Of a stretch of DNA of 64,000 bases, positions 1 to 10,788 are shown piece by piece (the first letter of the stretch is position 1; each line of letters starts with the position of its first letter). The DNA lies in assembly GCF_934643405.1 (NCBI RefSeq), contig NZ_CAKUCL010000001.1, positions 1 to 64,000 of the forward strand. Reading direction: 5' to 3'. The translations under genes were made by a program, and so were the position numbers. The notes under the pieces are model-generated. The model ran no database searches and was not told where the DNA came from. It was given only the letters and a program-made list of their open reading frames with translations. The DNA is from an uncultured Actinoplanes sp. GTDB taxonomy: Bacteria > Actinomycetota > Actinomycetes > Mycobacteriales > Micromonosporaceae.

Positions 1-731
1 GAAGGGGCAGCAGCGGAAGGAGGTGTGGCGGAGGGCGACGAGGCGTCTGTGGACGCTGGAGCGGGAGCGGTGGGCGCGAGAGACGGCGGGAGCTGAGCCG
101 CGGGTTGCGGCGGCGGGGCGGGTGCCGTCACTCGGTCGAGCATTTCGTTCAAGGCCTCGGAAAGGTCGGCCACCTCGCGCGGGCTTCGCACCCGGGGCAG
201 GCGGTCGCCCGGGCGCAGGGAGCGGGCTGCGGCTATCAGGCGCTGGAACGGGCGCAGCACCCGGCCCGTCGCGAACCAGACGCCGGCCGCGCTCAGCACG
301 GCCGCCAGCACCACCAGGAGATTCACCCTCAGCACGTTATCGGTGTGCCGCGAACGCTGGCCCGCCAGACTGACCAGGATCTGCAACTGCGCGCCGCTGA
401 TCAGGGTCTCGGACAAGGATCGCCACTCGGCGCCACCGGCCGTCACGTTCGTGAACCCGTCGCTGGTGGGCAGCGGGAACTCAACGGCCGAGCCGACCTG
501 CTTCCGTAGTTTTCCGGCGGCGATCAGCCGTACCGCAAACGAACCGTCGGTCGGCAGTGAGCCGGACCTGATCGCCTCGGCCCGCACGGCGGCCGCCCGC
601 GACGACAGCGTGCGGTCCACCGCCGCTCGGTCCGCCCGGTCGTTGCGCTGCACGATGACCAGGCCGGCTGTCGCGACCACCAGGGCCACGACGCCGGCAA
701 CGACTAGGGTGAGCTGGGTACGGATTTTCAT
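1..731 (-). CDS. Sensor histidine kinase, N-terminal part (runs off left edge)
   Basis: The reading frame opens at ATG 731 on the minus strand and stays open to base 1, giving at least 243 residues. Residues about 7-27 are a hydrophobic signal-anchor, an extracellular loop of about 110 residues follows, and a second membrane segment lies near 138-158. A HAMP-like stretch comes next (GRVLRPFQRLIAAARSL, then a segment ending LSEALNEMLDRV). This is the usual architecture of a two-component sensor kinase; the phosphoacceptor and ATPase domains would lie outside the window. Just after the HAMP the chain becomes a Pro/Ala/Ser linker of more than 35 residues, unusual where the H-box normally begins. 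Identification as a kinase is inference from the TM-loop-TM-HAMP order. Confidence 0.72.
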   Translation of the reverse strand, partial: MKIRTQLTLVVAGVVALVVATAGLVIVQRNDRADRAAVDRTLSSRAAAVRAEAIRSGSLPTDGSFAVRLIAAGKLRKQVGSAVEFPLPTSDGFTNVTAGGAEWRSLSETLISGAQLQILVSLAGQRSRHTDNVLRVNLLVVLAAVLSAAGVWFATGRVLRPFQRLIAAARSLRPGDRLPRVRSPREVADLSEALNEMLDRVTAPAPPPQPAAQLPPSLAPTAPAPASTDASSPSATPPSAAAP

Positions 732-804
732 TACGGGGGCCCTGCCAGTCGGGTCACATGGGCGGTTCGCAGATCCTAGTCTCGGGTTAGGATGACAGAG
801 CCTC

Positions 805-898
805 GGCCGAGAGGCGCTGCGACGGACTCCTTCGGTCCGCCACGCTCGGCCCTGGTTCGATGACTCAAGGGCGCCTCCTGATGAGGGAGGAGACCCTC
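805..898 (+). promoter_or_regulatory. S-adenosylhomocysteine (SAH) riboswitch upstream of ahcY
   Basis: Stem P1 is GGCCGAG (805-811) pairing with CTCGGCC (845-851). The conserved core GCGCTGCGAC (814-823) runs into a hairpin, CGGAC 823-827 with GTCCG 835-839. The hallmark pseudoknot is AGGCGC (812-817) pairing with GCGCCT (871-876). This matches the SAH riboswitch class known upstream of ahcY genes. The 3' pseudoknot strand overlaps CCTCC (874-878), which can otherwise pair with the Shine-Dalgarno GGAGG (886-890). Ligand binding would therefore free the ribosome site. The family is recognised from sequence; the switching model is inferred from the competing pairings. Confidence 0.88.
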
Positions 899-901
899 TT
901 C

Positions 902-2362
<1,461 letters not shown>

Positions 2363-2371
2363 TTCTGTATT

Positions 2372-2405
2372 CCGGTGGCCGGGCTCGCATGAGCCCGGCC
2401 ACCGG
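2372..2405 (+). terminator. Hairpin terminator after ahcY
   Basis: A perfect 15-bp stem (2372-2386 with 2391-2405) closes on a GCAT loop 10 nt past the ahcY stop. There is no T-tract, as is common for actinobacterial terminators. Confidence 0.75.
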
Positions 2406-2440
2406 CGTTCCCGGACCCCTTTCACGGGAAAGATGGACCC

Positions 2441-4087
2441 GTGAGCGCCGAGGAAACCCTGCTGTTCGTCCTGTGTGCGGTCGCGGTGATCGTCATCGTC
2501 CGCTGGTTCGCCGGGAAGACCGGCCTGCCGTCTGCGGCGTTGCTCACCGTGATCGGGATCGTCTACGCTCTGCTGCCGGGCCCGAACCTCAAGCTCGAAC
2601 CCGACATCATCCTCACCTACGTCATCCCGCCGCTGCTCTACAGCGCGGCGCTCGACTCCTCGTTGCTGGACATCCGCCGCAACCTGCGCACGGTCATCAG
2701 CCTCTCGGTCTTGCTCGTGCTGGCAACTGCCCTGCTCGTGGGCGTCGGCTTCGATCTGCTGGTGCCCGGCGCGGCTCTCGCCGCGGGCGTCGCGCTCGGC
2801 GCGGCCGTCGCGCCGCCCGACCCGGTCGCGGCCCTGTCAGTCGGCCGCCGGGCCGGCCTGCCCGGCAACCTGATCACGCTCATTCAGGGTGAGGGCCTGC
2901 TCAACGACGCCACGGCGCTGACCATCCTCACCGTCGCGGTCTCGGCGGCGAGCGGGCGGTCGAAGTTCTCCTTCCCGCACGCGGCCGGCGAGTTCATCGT
3001 CGCGGCCGTCGGCGGTGTGGTCGCGGGCGTGGTGGTGGCGTTCGTCGTGCGGTGGCTGCGGCACATCCGGCACGATCCCATGATCGCGAACACGATCTCG
3101 CTGGCGACCCCGTTCGCGGCGTACCTGCTCGGCGAGTCCCTGCACGTCTCCGGCGTCCTCGCCGTGGTCATCGCCGGCCTGATCATCGGGCATGATTCGC
3201 CGCGGTACACCGGGGCCGCCAGCCGCCTGCAGACCACCGCGGTGTGGCGGCTGGTCGACTTCGTGCTGGAGGGCATGGTCTTCCTGCTGATCGGCCAGCA
3301 GTTGCCGACCGTCGTGCGGACCATGTCGGACTACGGCATGGGCACGGTGATGACCGCGCTCGGCGTCTCGGTCGGTGTGGTGCTGCTGATCCGCCCGCTC
3401 TGGCTGATCTTCACCCAGTGGCTTCCCGGCTCGCTGCACACCCGGCTGGGTGGGGAGGCGCAGGCCGAGGAGGCTTCCGGTTCGGTACGGGCGAGGATCC
3501 TCGACAAGGCGCTCAACGGACGCGAGGTCACGGCGTTGAGCTGGGCCGGGACCCGCGGCGTCATCAGCCTCGCGGCGATCTTCACGCTGCCCTCGACCGT
3601 ACCGCAGCAGGGTCTTCTGCAGTTGTGCGCGTTCGTGGTCGTGCTGGTCACCCTGGTCGCGCAGGGGGTGACGTTCGGGCCGCTGGTGCGGTGGCTGGGG
3701 TTGCGGGCGAACCAGACCGATCTGGCGCGGGAGCGCAACGAGGCCCGGTCGGCGGCGGTGCGGGCCGCGCTGGACCGGCTCGACGAGATCCAGGAGGAGA
3801 AGCACGACAACGTCGAGGACCGCGCGATCGAGAACATGCGCCGGCAGCTCGAAATCCGGCTGGAACGCTATCGGAAGCGGCTGGACCTGCTGGAGAAGGC
3901 CGAATCGGACGAGGTGCCGACGTCACCGCAGTACGAGGCGGCGCTGATGGTGCGGCGCGCGGTGATCGGGGCGCAGCGCGAGGAGCTGCTGCGCTGGCGC
4001 GACGCGGGCAATCTCAACGACGAGGGGCTGCGGATCCTGGAGCGCGAGCTGGACCACGAGGAGCGGCTGCTGCCGGACCGGTCCTGA
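2441..4087 (+). CDS. CPA1-family monovalent cation/proton antiporter
   Basis: The 548-residue protein has about 12 hydrophobic segments in its first 420 residues and a charged, predicted coiled-coil tail (about 425-548, rich in R/E/L). The acidic motifs of Na+/H+ antiporters are present: PPDPVAALSV at about 127-136 and GEGLLNDATAL at about 149-159, where Asp residues carry the cation. It probably exports Na+ or K+ in exchange for protons at the plasma membrane; cation preference cannot be read from sequence. The start is GTG 2441 with only a weak purine-rich site before it. No partner genes adjoin it. Confidence 0.93.
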   Translation: MSAEETLLFVLCAVAVIVIVRWFAGKTGLPSAALLTVIGIVYALLPGPNLKLEPDIILTYVIPPLLYSAALDSSLLDIRRNLRTVISLSVLLVLATALLVGVGFDLLVPGAALAAGVALGAAVAPPDPVAALSVGRRAGLPGNLITLIQGEGLLNDATALTILTVAVSAASGRSKFSFPHAAGEFIVAAVGGVVAGVVVAFVVRWLRHIRHDPMIANTISLATPFAAYLLGESLHVSGVLAVVIAGLIIGHDSPRYTGAASRLQTTAVWRLVDFVLEGMVFLLIGQQLPTVVRTMSDYGMGTVMTALGVSVGVVLLIRPLWLIFTQWLPGSLHTRLGGEAQAEEASGSVRARILDKALNGREVTALSWAGTRGVISLAAIFTLPSTVPQQGLLQLCAFVVVLVTLVAQGVTFGPLVRWLGLRANQTDLARERNEARSAAVRAALDRLDEIQEEKHDNVEDRAIENMRRQLEIRLERYRKRLDLLEKAESDEVPTSPQYEAALMVRRAVIGAQREELLRWRDAGNLNDEGLRILERELDHEERLLPDRS

Positions 4088-4144
4088 CGAAATCCTTACA
4101 AAGCCTTGCCCTCGTCCTGATGCGGGCTGAGCAAGATCCGTCCC

Positions 4145-4411
4145 ATGAACCTCACCCGCAAGGCATCCCTCGGCCGCCGGGTCGCCGCCGTGCTGGCGGT
4201 CGGCGCCGTGCTGCTGGGCGGATGCGATCGGCAGCGCGACACCGGCTCGCCGGGCCAGGACCCGCCGGCGGCGGCGACCGGCAACGCGACCGGCACGGGC
4301 GCTTCCGGCGCCGACGCGACCGACGCTTCCGGCTCCGACGTCAACGGCCTCCTCGACGAGGTCGACAAGCAGCTCAACGCCGACGACCAGCCGGTCGAGG
4401 ACCAGGACTGA
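4145..4411 (+). CDS. Small putative lipoprotein, function unknown
   Basis: The product has 88 residues. A basic N-terminus and hydrophobic segment end in the lipobox LLGGC, with Cys27 the predicted lipidated residue. The mature part is Gly/Ala/Asp/Thr-rich, low in complexity and strongly acidic at its end, with no recognisable domain. It lies 12 nt before the next exported protein and probably shares its transcript. It may be a cell-surface spacer or a partner of that protein; no function can be assigned. Confidence 0.7.
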   Translation: MNLTRKASLGRRVAAVLAVGAVLLGGCDRQRDTGSPGQDPPAAATGNATGTGASGADATDASGSDVNGLLDEVDKQLNADDQPVEDQD

Positions 4412-4423
4412 GAAGGGACTCCG

Positions 4424-5023
4424 ATGAACCGCATCTCCCGTACGGCCGCCGTCGCCACCGCCGTGCTCGGCCTGACCCTGGTGGCGAGTGGCCCCGCCAC
4501 CGCCGCCCCCTCGGACCGCGGCGTCGACGTCGTCCAGAAGGCACTGACCACCCGCATCGACAAGCGGCTCGCCGCGCTCAAGAAGTTCGACGGGACGCTG
4601 GCCGAGGCCAAGCAGGTCCAGTCCGCACACCGGTCCACGCTCGACGCCTTGATCGGCACCCAGACCGCCGGCCTCACCGCACTGCGCGCCAAGGTCCAGA
4701 AGGACACCACCCGGGAGGCGCTGAAGGCGGACGCGAAGGCCATGGTCGCCGGCTACCGGGTGTTCATCCTGACCGGCCCGAAGGTCCGCCTGACCGCCGC
4801 GATCGACACCGAGCTGGCGGTGGCCGGCAAGCTCCGCGACCGCAAGAACGTGGACGCCGCCAAGCTCGACGCCGTGGACAAGGCTCTGGCGGGCAAGGTC
4901 GACGCGCTGCTCGCGATCAAGCCGGGCCCGGACGGCGACGCCATCCGCGCGTCCGTCAAGCAGATCCGTCAGTCCGCGAAGGACGCCCGCACCACGCTGA
5001 AGTCCCTGCGCAAGACCAAGTGA
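4424..5023 (+). CDS. Secreted helical protein of unknown function
   Basis: The 199-residue product has a Sec-type signal peptide (residues 1-27, cleavage near PATAA-PS). The mature part is almost entirely amphipathic helix, rich in Lys, Ala, Asp and Leu, and probably forms a helical bundle or coiled coil. A site resembling AGAAGGGA precedes ATG 4424. It follows the small lipoprotein gene and ends at a hairpin shared with the converging ABC operon. I do not recognise the family. Confidence 0.72.
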   Translation: MNRISRTAAVATAVLGLTLVASGPATAAPSDRGVDVVQKALTTRIDKRLAALKKFDGTLAEAKQVQSAHRSTLDALIGTQTAGLTALRAKVQKDTTREALKADAKAMVAGYRVFILTGPKVRLTAAIDTELAVAGKLRDRKNVDAAKLDAVDKALAGKVDALLAIKPGPDGDAIRASVKQIRQSAKDARTTLKSLRKTK

Positions 5024-5027
5024 AACG

Positions 5028-5059
5028 GTTCGCCGCCGGGCTCACGCCCGGCGGCGAAC
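5028..5059. terminator. Bidirectional hairpin terminator
   Basis: A perfect 14-bp inverted repeat (5028-5041 with 5046-5059, loop TCAC) lies between the end of the secreted helical protein gene and the end of the converging ABC permease gene. It can stop transcription from both sides. Confidence 0.75.
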
Positions 5060-5070
5060 GCTGCCCGCGG

Positions 5071-6644
5071 TCAGCCCGGGATGTTGCGGCGGCGCAGGCC
5101 GCCCAGGCCCGCCGAGGCGAGCACCACGGCCACCACGCTCAGGGCGATCAGTGGCGTCGCCGTCACCGAGCCGCCCGGCACGTGGGGCACGTGGGTGAAC
5201 GGCGAGATGTCCATCAGCCACTGGCTCAGCTGCAGGGTCGGGCCGACGAGCAGGAGCAGCAGGCAGATCGCGGGAGCCGCCCAGGCCACCAGGGACCACC
5301 GCGGCAGCAGCCCGAACAGCAGCACCGCCAGGGCGGCCAGCACCCACACGGCGGGCAGCTGGACCATCGTGCCGGTGAGGATGTCGCCGAGCCTGGTGCG
5401 GTTGTAGGTCAGGCCGGTCACGAAACCCTCGGCGAACAGGACGACGGCGGGGCCTGCCAGGGAGAACAGGAGGTGGCCGGCGGCCCAGGACCAGCGGGAC
5501 ACGGCCGTGGTGAGGACCGCCTCGGCGTGGCCCTTCTGCTCCTCGTCGCGCAGTCGCAACGTTGCCTGCACGGCGTAGCAGGCCGCGATCAGGCCGACGA
5601 TCCCCGCCGTACTGGAGAAGTAGTTGTCGGCCAAGGAGGTTGCGCCGCCGAGGTCCGCGAAGATGTCGGCAAGGTCCTTGTTGTCCTCCGCGATGTCCAG
5701 GACGCTGCCGCCCACACCGCCGAAGACCACGCCCAGCAGCGCGAAGCCGACCGTCCAGCCGATCAGCAGGCCGCGGTGCAGGCGCCACGCGAGGGCCAGC
5801 GGCGTGCGCAGGGAAGGTGCCGCCGAGGCGGCGCCGAGACGCGCCGGCAGTAGACCGGCCGCGAGGTCGCGGTGGCCCAGCAGGTAGACCGCGACGGCCA
5901 CCGCCACGGCGCTGAACAGCACGCCGAGCCCGAGTGCCCACCAGTTGTTGGTCTCGAACGCGAACACGTGCGTCACCCAGCCGAGCGGGCTCAGCCAGGA
6001 CAGCCAGGAGATGCTGCCGTCGCCGATCGCCGACGTGTCGCCGGCCACCCGTACCACATAGGACAGCGCGATGGCCAGCACCGCGATGGTTCGCGCACTG
6101 CGGGCGCTGCTGGTCAGCTGAGCGGCGATGCCGGCGATCGCCGCGAAGATCCAGACGCTGACGGTGAACTCGGCGCCGAACGCGAGCGAACCCGCGACCG
6201 GCAGACCGCTGCCGAGCATGCCGGCGAACAGCACCAGGCCGAGGACGATGCCGGCGCACGCCGTGGTGATCAGGGCGGCGGCGAGCTGAGCCTGGCGGCC
6301 GACGGCGGCGGCGCCGATCAGCTCGGTGCGGCCGGCCTCCTCGTCCGCGCGGGTGTGCCGGATGACGGTGAGCGCCGCGAACAGCCCGATGATCACCGGG
6401 ATGAACCCGGACCGCCAGGCGACCAGCTCACCCATCGAGTCGCCGTGCAGCGTCCCGTACAGGGCGACGAACCCGGCGTTGGACCCGCCCGCGCGGGCGT
6501 AGGCGATGCGTTCCGCGTCGGTCGGGAAGAGTCCCTCGAAGGCGCTCACATAACCGGCCGGTACCAGCCCGATCAGCACCACCCACAGCGGCATGACGAA
6601 CCGGTCGCGGCGCAGGATCAGCCGGATGAGCCGGCCGGTCCCGG

Positions 6645-6648
<4 letters not shown>
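5071..6648 (-). CDS. ABC exporter, membrane permease subunit
   Basis: The 525-residue protein has about 12 hydrophobic segments and soluble loops, typical of the large ABC-2-like permeases that actinomycetes use as drug or antibiotic exporters. Its start overlaps the stop of the ATPase gene by 4 nt (ATGA), so the subunits are translationally coupled. With the upstream TetR regulator the operon order is regulator, ATPase, permease, a layout common for ligand-induced efflux pumps. The substrate is unknown. Confidence 0.9.
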
Positions 6649-7538
<890 letters not shown>

Positions 7539-7540
7539 GG

Positions 7541-8146
7541 CTACTCCTCGGGGGAAAGGAACCGCTCGAGCGCCTCGCGCGCCCGGTCGGCCTGCTCAGG
7601 GGTGATGACAGGATGCGAGAAGATCTCCAGGGAGGCCTGCAGCACGCGGGTCCAGCCGCGCGGCGTGCGGACGTCCTCGCCCAGGACACGGGACAGCTGG
7701 TCGCTCATCGTGTACATCGACAGCTTCATGACGCCGATGACCGCGATGACCGCCCGCGGGTCCCGCACCTTCAGGTCGGTTCCGGCCAGCCACTGCTCGC
7801 CGTACTCCATCATGCGGTCGAACAGCGTGCTGGCGGCGGGCGACTCGTCCATCATGGACTGCACGATGTACCGCTGCAGACGCAGCAGCTCGGGCGTCAC
7901 GCCGTCGACCATCATCGAGTCGGCGAAGCGCTGCCCGATGCCGGTGAAGACGTTCATCACGTACTCGTCGCAGGCCGCGCGCAGGCCCTCCTTGGACCCG
8001 AAGTGATGCCGTACCAGGCCGGAGGAGACGCCGGCGGCCTGGGCGATGTCCCGGATGGTGGCGCCGCCGATGCCGCGCTCGGCCATCAGCTCGATGGCGG
8101 CGTCCCGGATGCGGGCGCGGGCGGTCAGGTCGGAAGAACTACTCAC
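7541..8146 (-). CDS. TetR-family transcriptional regulator of the ABC exporter operon
   Basis: The 201-residue protein has an N-terminal TetR helix-turn-helix (about residues 8-55, with TIRDIAQAAGVSSGLVRHHFGSKEGL) and a C-terminal helical ligand-binding region. It is the first gene of the export operon. The GTG start at 8146 has no Shine-Dalgarno sequence and lies beside a perfect inverted repeat. This suggests a leaderless transcript repressed by the protein itself. The inducer is unknown; the operon layout predicts that a pump substrate releases repression. Confidence 0.93.
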   Translation of the reverse strand: MSSSSDLTARARIRDAAIELMAERGIGGATIRDIAQAAGVSSGLVRHHFGSKEGLRAACDEYVMNVFTGIGQRFADSMMVDGVTPELLRLQRYIVQSMMDESPAASTLFDRMMEYGEQWLAGTDLKVRDPRAVIAVIGVMKLSMYTMSDQLSRVLGEDVRTPRGWTRVLQASLEIFSHPVITPEQADRAREALERFLSPEE

Positions 8147-8166
8147 GTGTGTAGGCTACTACACAC
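8147..8166. promoter_or_regulatory. Predicted TetR operator
   Basis: The perfect inverted repeat GTGTGTAG-GCTA-CTACACAC abuts the GTG start of the TetR gene. Extended flanks (CACGTG on both sides) make it nearly symmetrical over about 28 bp. Its size and location fit a TetR-dimer autoregulatory operator. Confidence 0.72.
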
Positions 8167-8375
8167 ACGTGTAGTCCAGGAGTGTCAAAAAGGCGGCAGA
8201 GTGCCCGGCTCGCCCAATGATCAACGCGGCGCCGGGCATCCCGAGGCGATGGGCGGCAGCCTCGGCCCCTCCGAGACACCCGGCGGGGGGCTGACCATGG
8301 TCCTCACCCTGCCGGCCGCATGAGCCGGGCCGGGCGCATCCTGATCCGGGGGCCACGCGTTAGCCGGGCGTGCGT

Positions 8376-9512
8376 ATGTCAAAGCATGTCCGCCGCGCCG
8401 CGGTCGCCGGCGTGGCGGCCCTGGCGGCCTGCGGCGCCGCGCTTCCCGCGGCCGGGGCGGTCGGTTCGGCCGCCCGGCTGACGCCGTCGTTCAACGGCTC
8501 GGTCTACGCGATCGCCTACCGCGGTGACACCGTGTACGTCGGTGGCTCCTTCACCCGTACGGTCGTCGGCGGCCGCACGGTCGCCCGGCAGCGGCTCGCC
8601 GCGTTCGACGCCCGCACCGGGGAGCTGCGCGACTGGGCGCCGGAGGCCGACGACACGGTCCGCGCGCTCGCCGTCTCGGGCGGTTCGATCTATGCGGGCG
8701 GGGACTTCGACGAGATCGACGGCGAGGAGCGCGACGCGCTGGCCCGCATCGACGCGGACAGCGGCGAGCTCGGCACCTTCCGGCACGGCGTCGACGGCAG
8801 CGTGCGGGCCCTCGCGGTCGGCAACGGGCGGCTGTACGCGGCCGGCTCGCTCACCCGCGTGGACCGGCAGGATCGGCAGCGGCTGGCCGCCTTCTCGCTG
8901 ACGACCGGGCTGCTCGACGACGACTGGACGCCGAGCGCGGACAACACGGTCAACGCGCTGGCCTACCACGCGGGCAAGGTCTACCTGGGCGGGAGCTTCC
9001 ACCGCACCGACGACGTACGGTCAACCCTGCGCCTGTCCCGGGTGAGTGCGACGACCGGCGCGGTGGATCGCGAGTTCCGCCCGTCGCCGCCCGCGGTGGT
9101 GCACGCGGTCGCGGTCGACGACAGCGGCGTCTACGCGGCCATGGGTGGCGAGGGCGGCCGCGCCGCCGCGTACACGCCGGGCGGCCGCAACCGGTGGACC
9201 CGGGTGTTCGACGGTGACGCGCAGGCGATCGCGGTGCTGGACGGCACCGCCTACGTGGGCGGGCACTTCGACCGGGCGTGCGCGGACGGCGACGACGGCC
9301 GGGACGGCGAGTGCAGCGACGGCTCGGTGTCCCGGGTGAAGCTGGCCGCGGTGACCGCCGACGGATCGCTGAGCGACTGGGCGCCGCAGGCGAACGGCGT
9401 CGCCGGCGTCCGCACGATGGTGGTGGACCGGGCGCGCCGCACGATCGCGGCCGGCGGGGACTTCACCACGATCGGCGGTCAGGTCCAGAGGCGCTTCGTC
9501 GCGTTCGGCTGA
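8376..9512 (+). CDS. Secreted beta-propeller-like repeat protein (copy 1)
   Basis: The 378-residue product has a signal peptide (about residues 1-28). It then carries repeats of the form VY(V/A)GGxFxxxxG...RxxLAAFDxxTGxLxxWxPxxDxxVxAL, each about 45-50 residues. These resemble blades of a beta-propeller, and six to seven can be traced. ATG 8376 is preferred; an in-frame GTG lies two codons upstream. The stop overlaps the start of the LamG gene (TGATG), so the two are co-translated. The protein at 55220-56350 is a clear paralogue with the same repeats and C-terminus. Function is unknown; extracellular binding or scaffolding is a guess. Confidence 0.8.
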   Translation: MSKHVRRAAVAGVAALAACGAALPAAGAVGSAARLTPSFNGSVYAIAYRGDTVYVGGSFTRTVVGGRTVARQRLAAFDARTGELRDWAPEADDTVRALAVSGGSIYAGGDFDEIDGEERDALARIDADSGELGTFRHGVDGSVRALAVGNGRLYAAGSLTRVDRQDRQRLAAFSLTTGLLDDDWTPSADNTVNALAYHAGKVYLGGSFHRTDDVRSTLRLSRVSATTGAVDREFRPSPPAVVHAVAVDDSGVYAAMGGEGGRAAAYTPGGRNRWTRVFDGDAQAIAVLDGTAYVGGHFDRACADGDDGRDGECSDGSVSRVKLAAVTADGSLSDWAPQANGVAGVRTMVVDRARRTIAAGGDFTTIGGQVQRRFVAFG

Positions 9513-10225
9513 TGATCGCCCGCGCCGCGTTCTTCGCCGCCGTGCTCGTCGTGGTGGGCGCCACGGTCGGCCCCGCCCAGGCCGCATCCGCCACCACCGA
9601 CGCCGTGCACTACACGTTCGACGGCGCGTTCCCGCTGGCCGACGTGTCCGGGCACGGCCACGACCTGACCCCGGTCAGCCGGCACGGTGGATCGTTCTCC
9701 ATGGTCGCGCACGACGGCGGCAGTGCCCTGGCCTTCCCGCCGCCGTGCGAGAACGAGCCGTGCCCGCGCATCGCGCTGCGCGCCACCAGCACGTCCGGTC
9801 TCAACCCGGGCAGCCGGCCGATCCGTTACGGCGCTTCGGTCCGGCTCGCCTCGGACGAGACCACCAAGGGCGAGAACGTGCTGCAGAAGGGCTACTCCTC
9901 CCATGGCAGCCAGTACAAGCTGCAGATCGACGGCATACAGGGAAGACCCAGTTGTGTCCTGGTCGGCACCGGCCGGCCGGTCATCCACCTGGCGGTCAGC
10001 CCGGTGAGCGTGGCCGACGACCACTGGCACGTGCTGGAGTGCCGCCGCGACGGCACCCGGCTGACCATCCTGGTCGACGGGCGCACACGAGGCGTCGCGA
10101 CGATCCCGGCCGACCTCTCGGTGCGCAACCGGATCCCGTTCAGCGTCGGCGGCAAGGGTTCCTTCACCGACAACGACCAGTTCCAGGGTGTGCTCGACGA
10201 GGTGTGGGTGGAGATCGGTCAGTGA
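9512..10225 (+). CDS. Secreted LamG/concanavalin-like jelly-roll protein (copy 1)
   Basis: The product has 237 residues: a signal peptide (about 1-25), then one LamG-type lectin-like domain starting at HYTFDG and ending GVLDEVWVEIGQ. Four cysteines (CENEPCP, then two further) could form disulfides outside the cell. The start overlaps the propeller gene's stop, so the products are probably made together and may interact. The protein at 59815-60525 is a paralogue, sharing for example ENVLQKGYS/QNVVQKGYS and the FSVGGKG/LSIGGKG region. The ligand is unknown; many LamG domains bind carbohydrate. Confidence 0.82.
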   Translation: MIARAAFFAAVLVVVGATVGPAQAASATTDAVHYTFDGAFPLADVSGHGHDLTPVSRHGGSFSMVAHDGGSALAFPPPCENEPCPRIALRATSTSGLNPGSRPIRYGASVRLASDETTKGENVLQKGYSSHGSQYKLQIDGIQGRPSCVLVGTGRPVIHLAVSPVSVADDHWHVLECRRDGTRLTILVDGRTRGVATIPADLSVRNRIPFSVGGKGSFTDNDQFQGVLDEVWVEIGQ

Positions 10226-10779
10226 GGTAGCGCGTACGGCTTCGAGACGACCTCGATCGAGCTGAACCAGGCGGACACCTCGACGCGGACCTCGGGGGTG
10301 CCGGGGACCCGCGGCACCGGCGCGAGGTGCATGGTGCGTGACGAGAAGACGGCGGAGCCCGCGAAGTCGACCTCGACGCCCTCCGGCACGATCACCTTCA
10401 GCTCGCCGAACCAGCACCGGCCGGCGATGTCGATGAGCTGCTGGTCGGTGAGCACCTCGCGCAGGTCGAGCTCGGTCGAGCCGAACGCGGTGCGAATCCA
10501 CACCCGGGGCGAGCGCAACCGCCAGCGGCCGCGGCGCTTGTTCTCGCTGAAGACCGTGGTGACCCGGTCGACGGTGACCGACGAGCCGACGATCGGCGTG
10601 GCGGCCAGGCCCTCGGTGGCGCGGACCAGCTCGTCATGGGAGTCGGCGGCCCAGACCGCGCCCACCCGCACGCTGAACTCCTCGAGCGTCAGCCGGCCGT
10701 CGCCGCAGGCTCGTTGCAACAGCTCGGCGGCTCGTTCCCGGTCGTTGTCGGAGGGTGGCACCCGCATCGGTGAGGTCAC
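10219..10779 (-). CDS. DUF1707 domain protein with LiaF-like C-terminal region
   Basis: The 186-residue protein begins with the DUF1707 helical motif (about residues 5-55: RVPPSDNDRERAAELL, then GRLTLEEFSVRV). It continues with a beta-rich domain (about 85-160) resembling the C-terminal region of LiaF-like cell-envelope stress proteins. DUF1707 proteins often occur in actinobacteria, sometimes in envelope stress contexts. GTG 10779 has no Shine-Dalgarno sequence, but a TAAGAT -10-like hexamer (10786-10791, minus strand) sits where a leaderless start would need it. ATG 10767 is the alternative start. Its 3' end overlaps the LamG gene by 7 nt. Confidence 0.82.
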   Translation of the reverse strand: MTSPMRVPPSDNDRERAAELLQRACGDGRLTLEEFSVRVGAVWAADSHDELVRATEGLAATPIVGSSVTVDRVTTVFSENKRRGRWRLRSPRVWIRTAFGSTELDLREVLTDQQLIDIAGRCWFGELKVIVPEGVEVDFAGSAVFSSRTMHLAPVPRVPGTPEVRVEVSAWFSSIEVVSKPYALPH

Positions 10780-10788
10780 CGGCCGATC

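Noticed and set aside
860..901. Upstream in-frame ATG that would lengthen ahcY by 14 residues
   Set aside because: It lies inside the SAH riboswitch and has no ribosome site; ATG 902 has GGGAGGAG at good spacing.
3244..5853. 869-residue open frame on the plus strand
   Set aside because: It is an Arg/Gly-rich shadow spanning an antiporter, two exported protein genes, a terminator and part of an opposite-strand permease gene.
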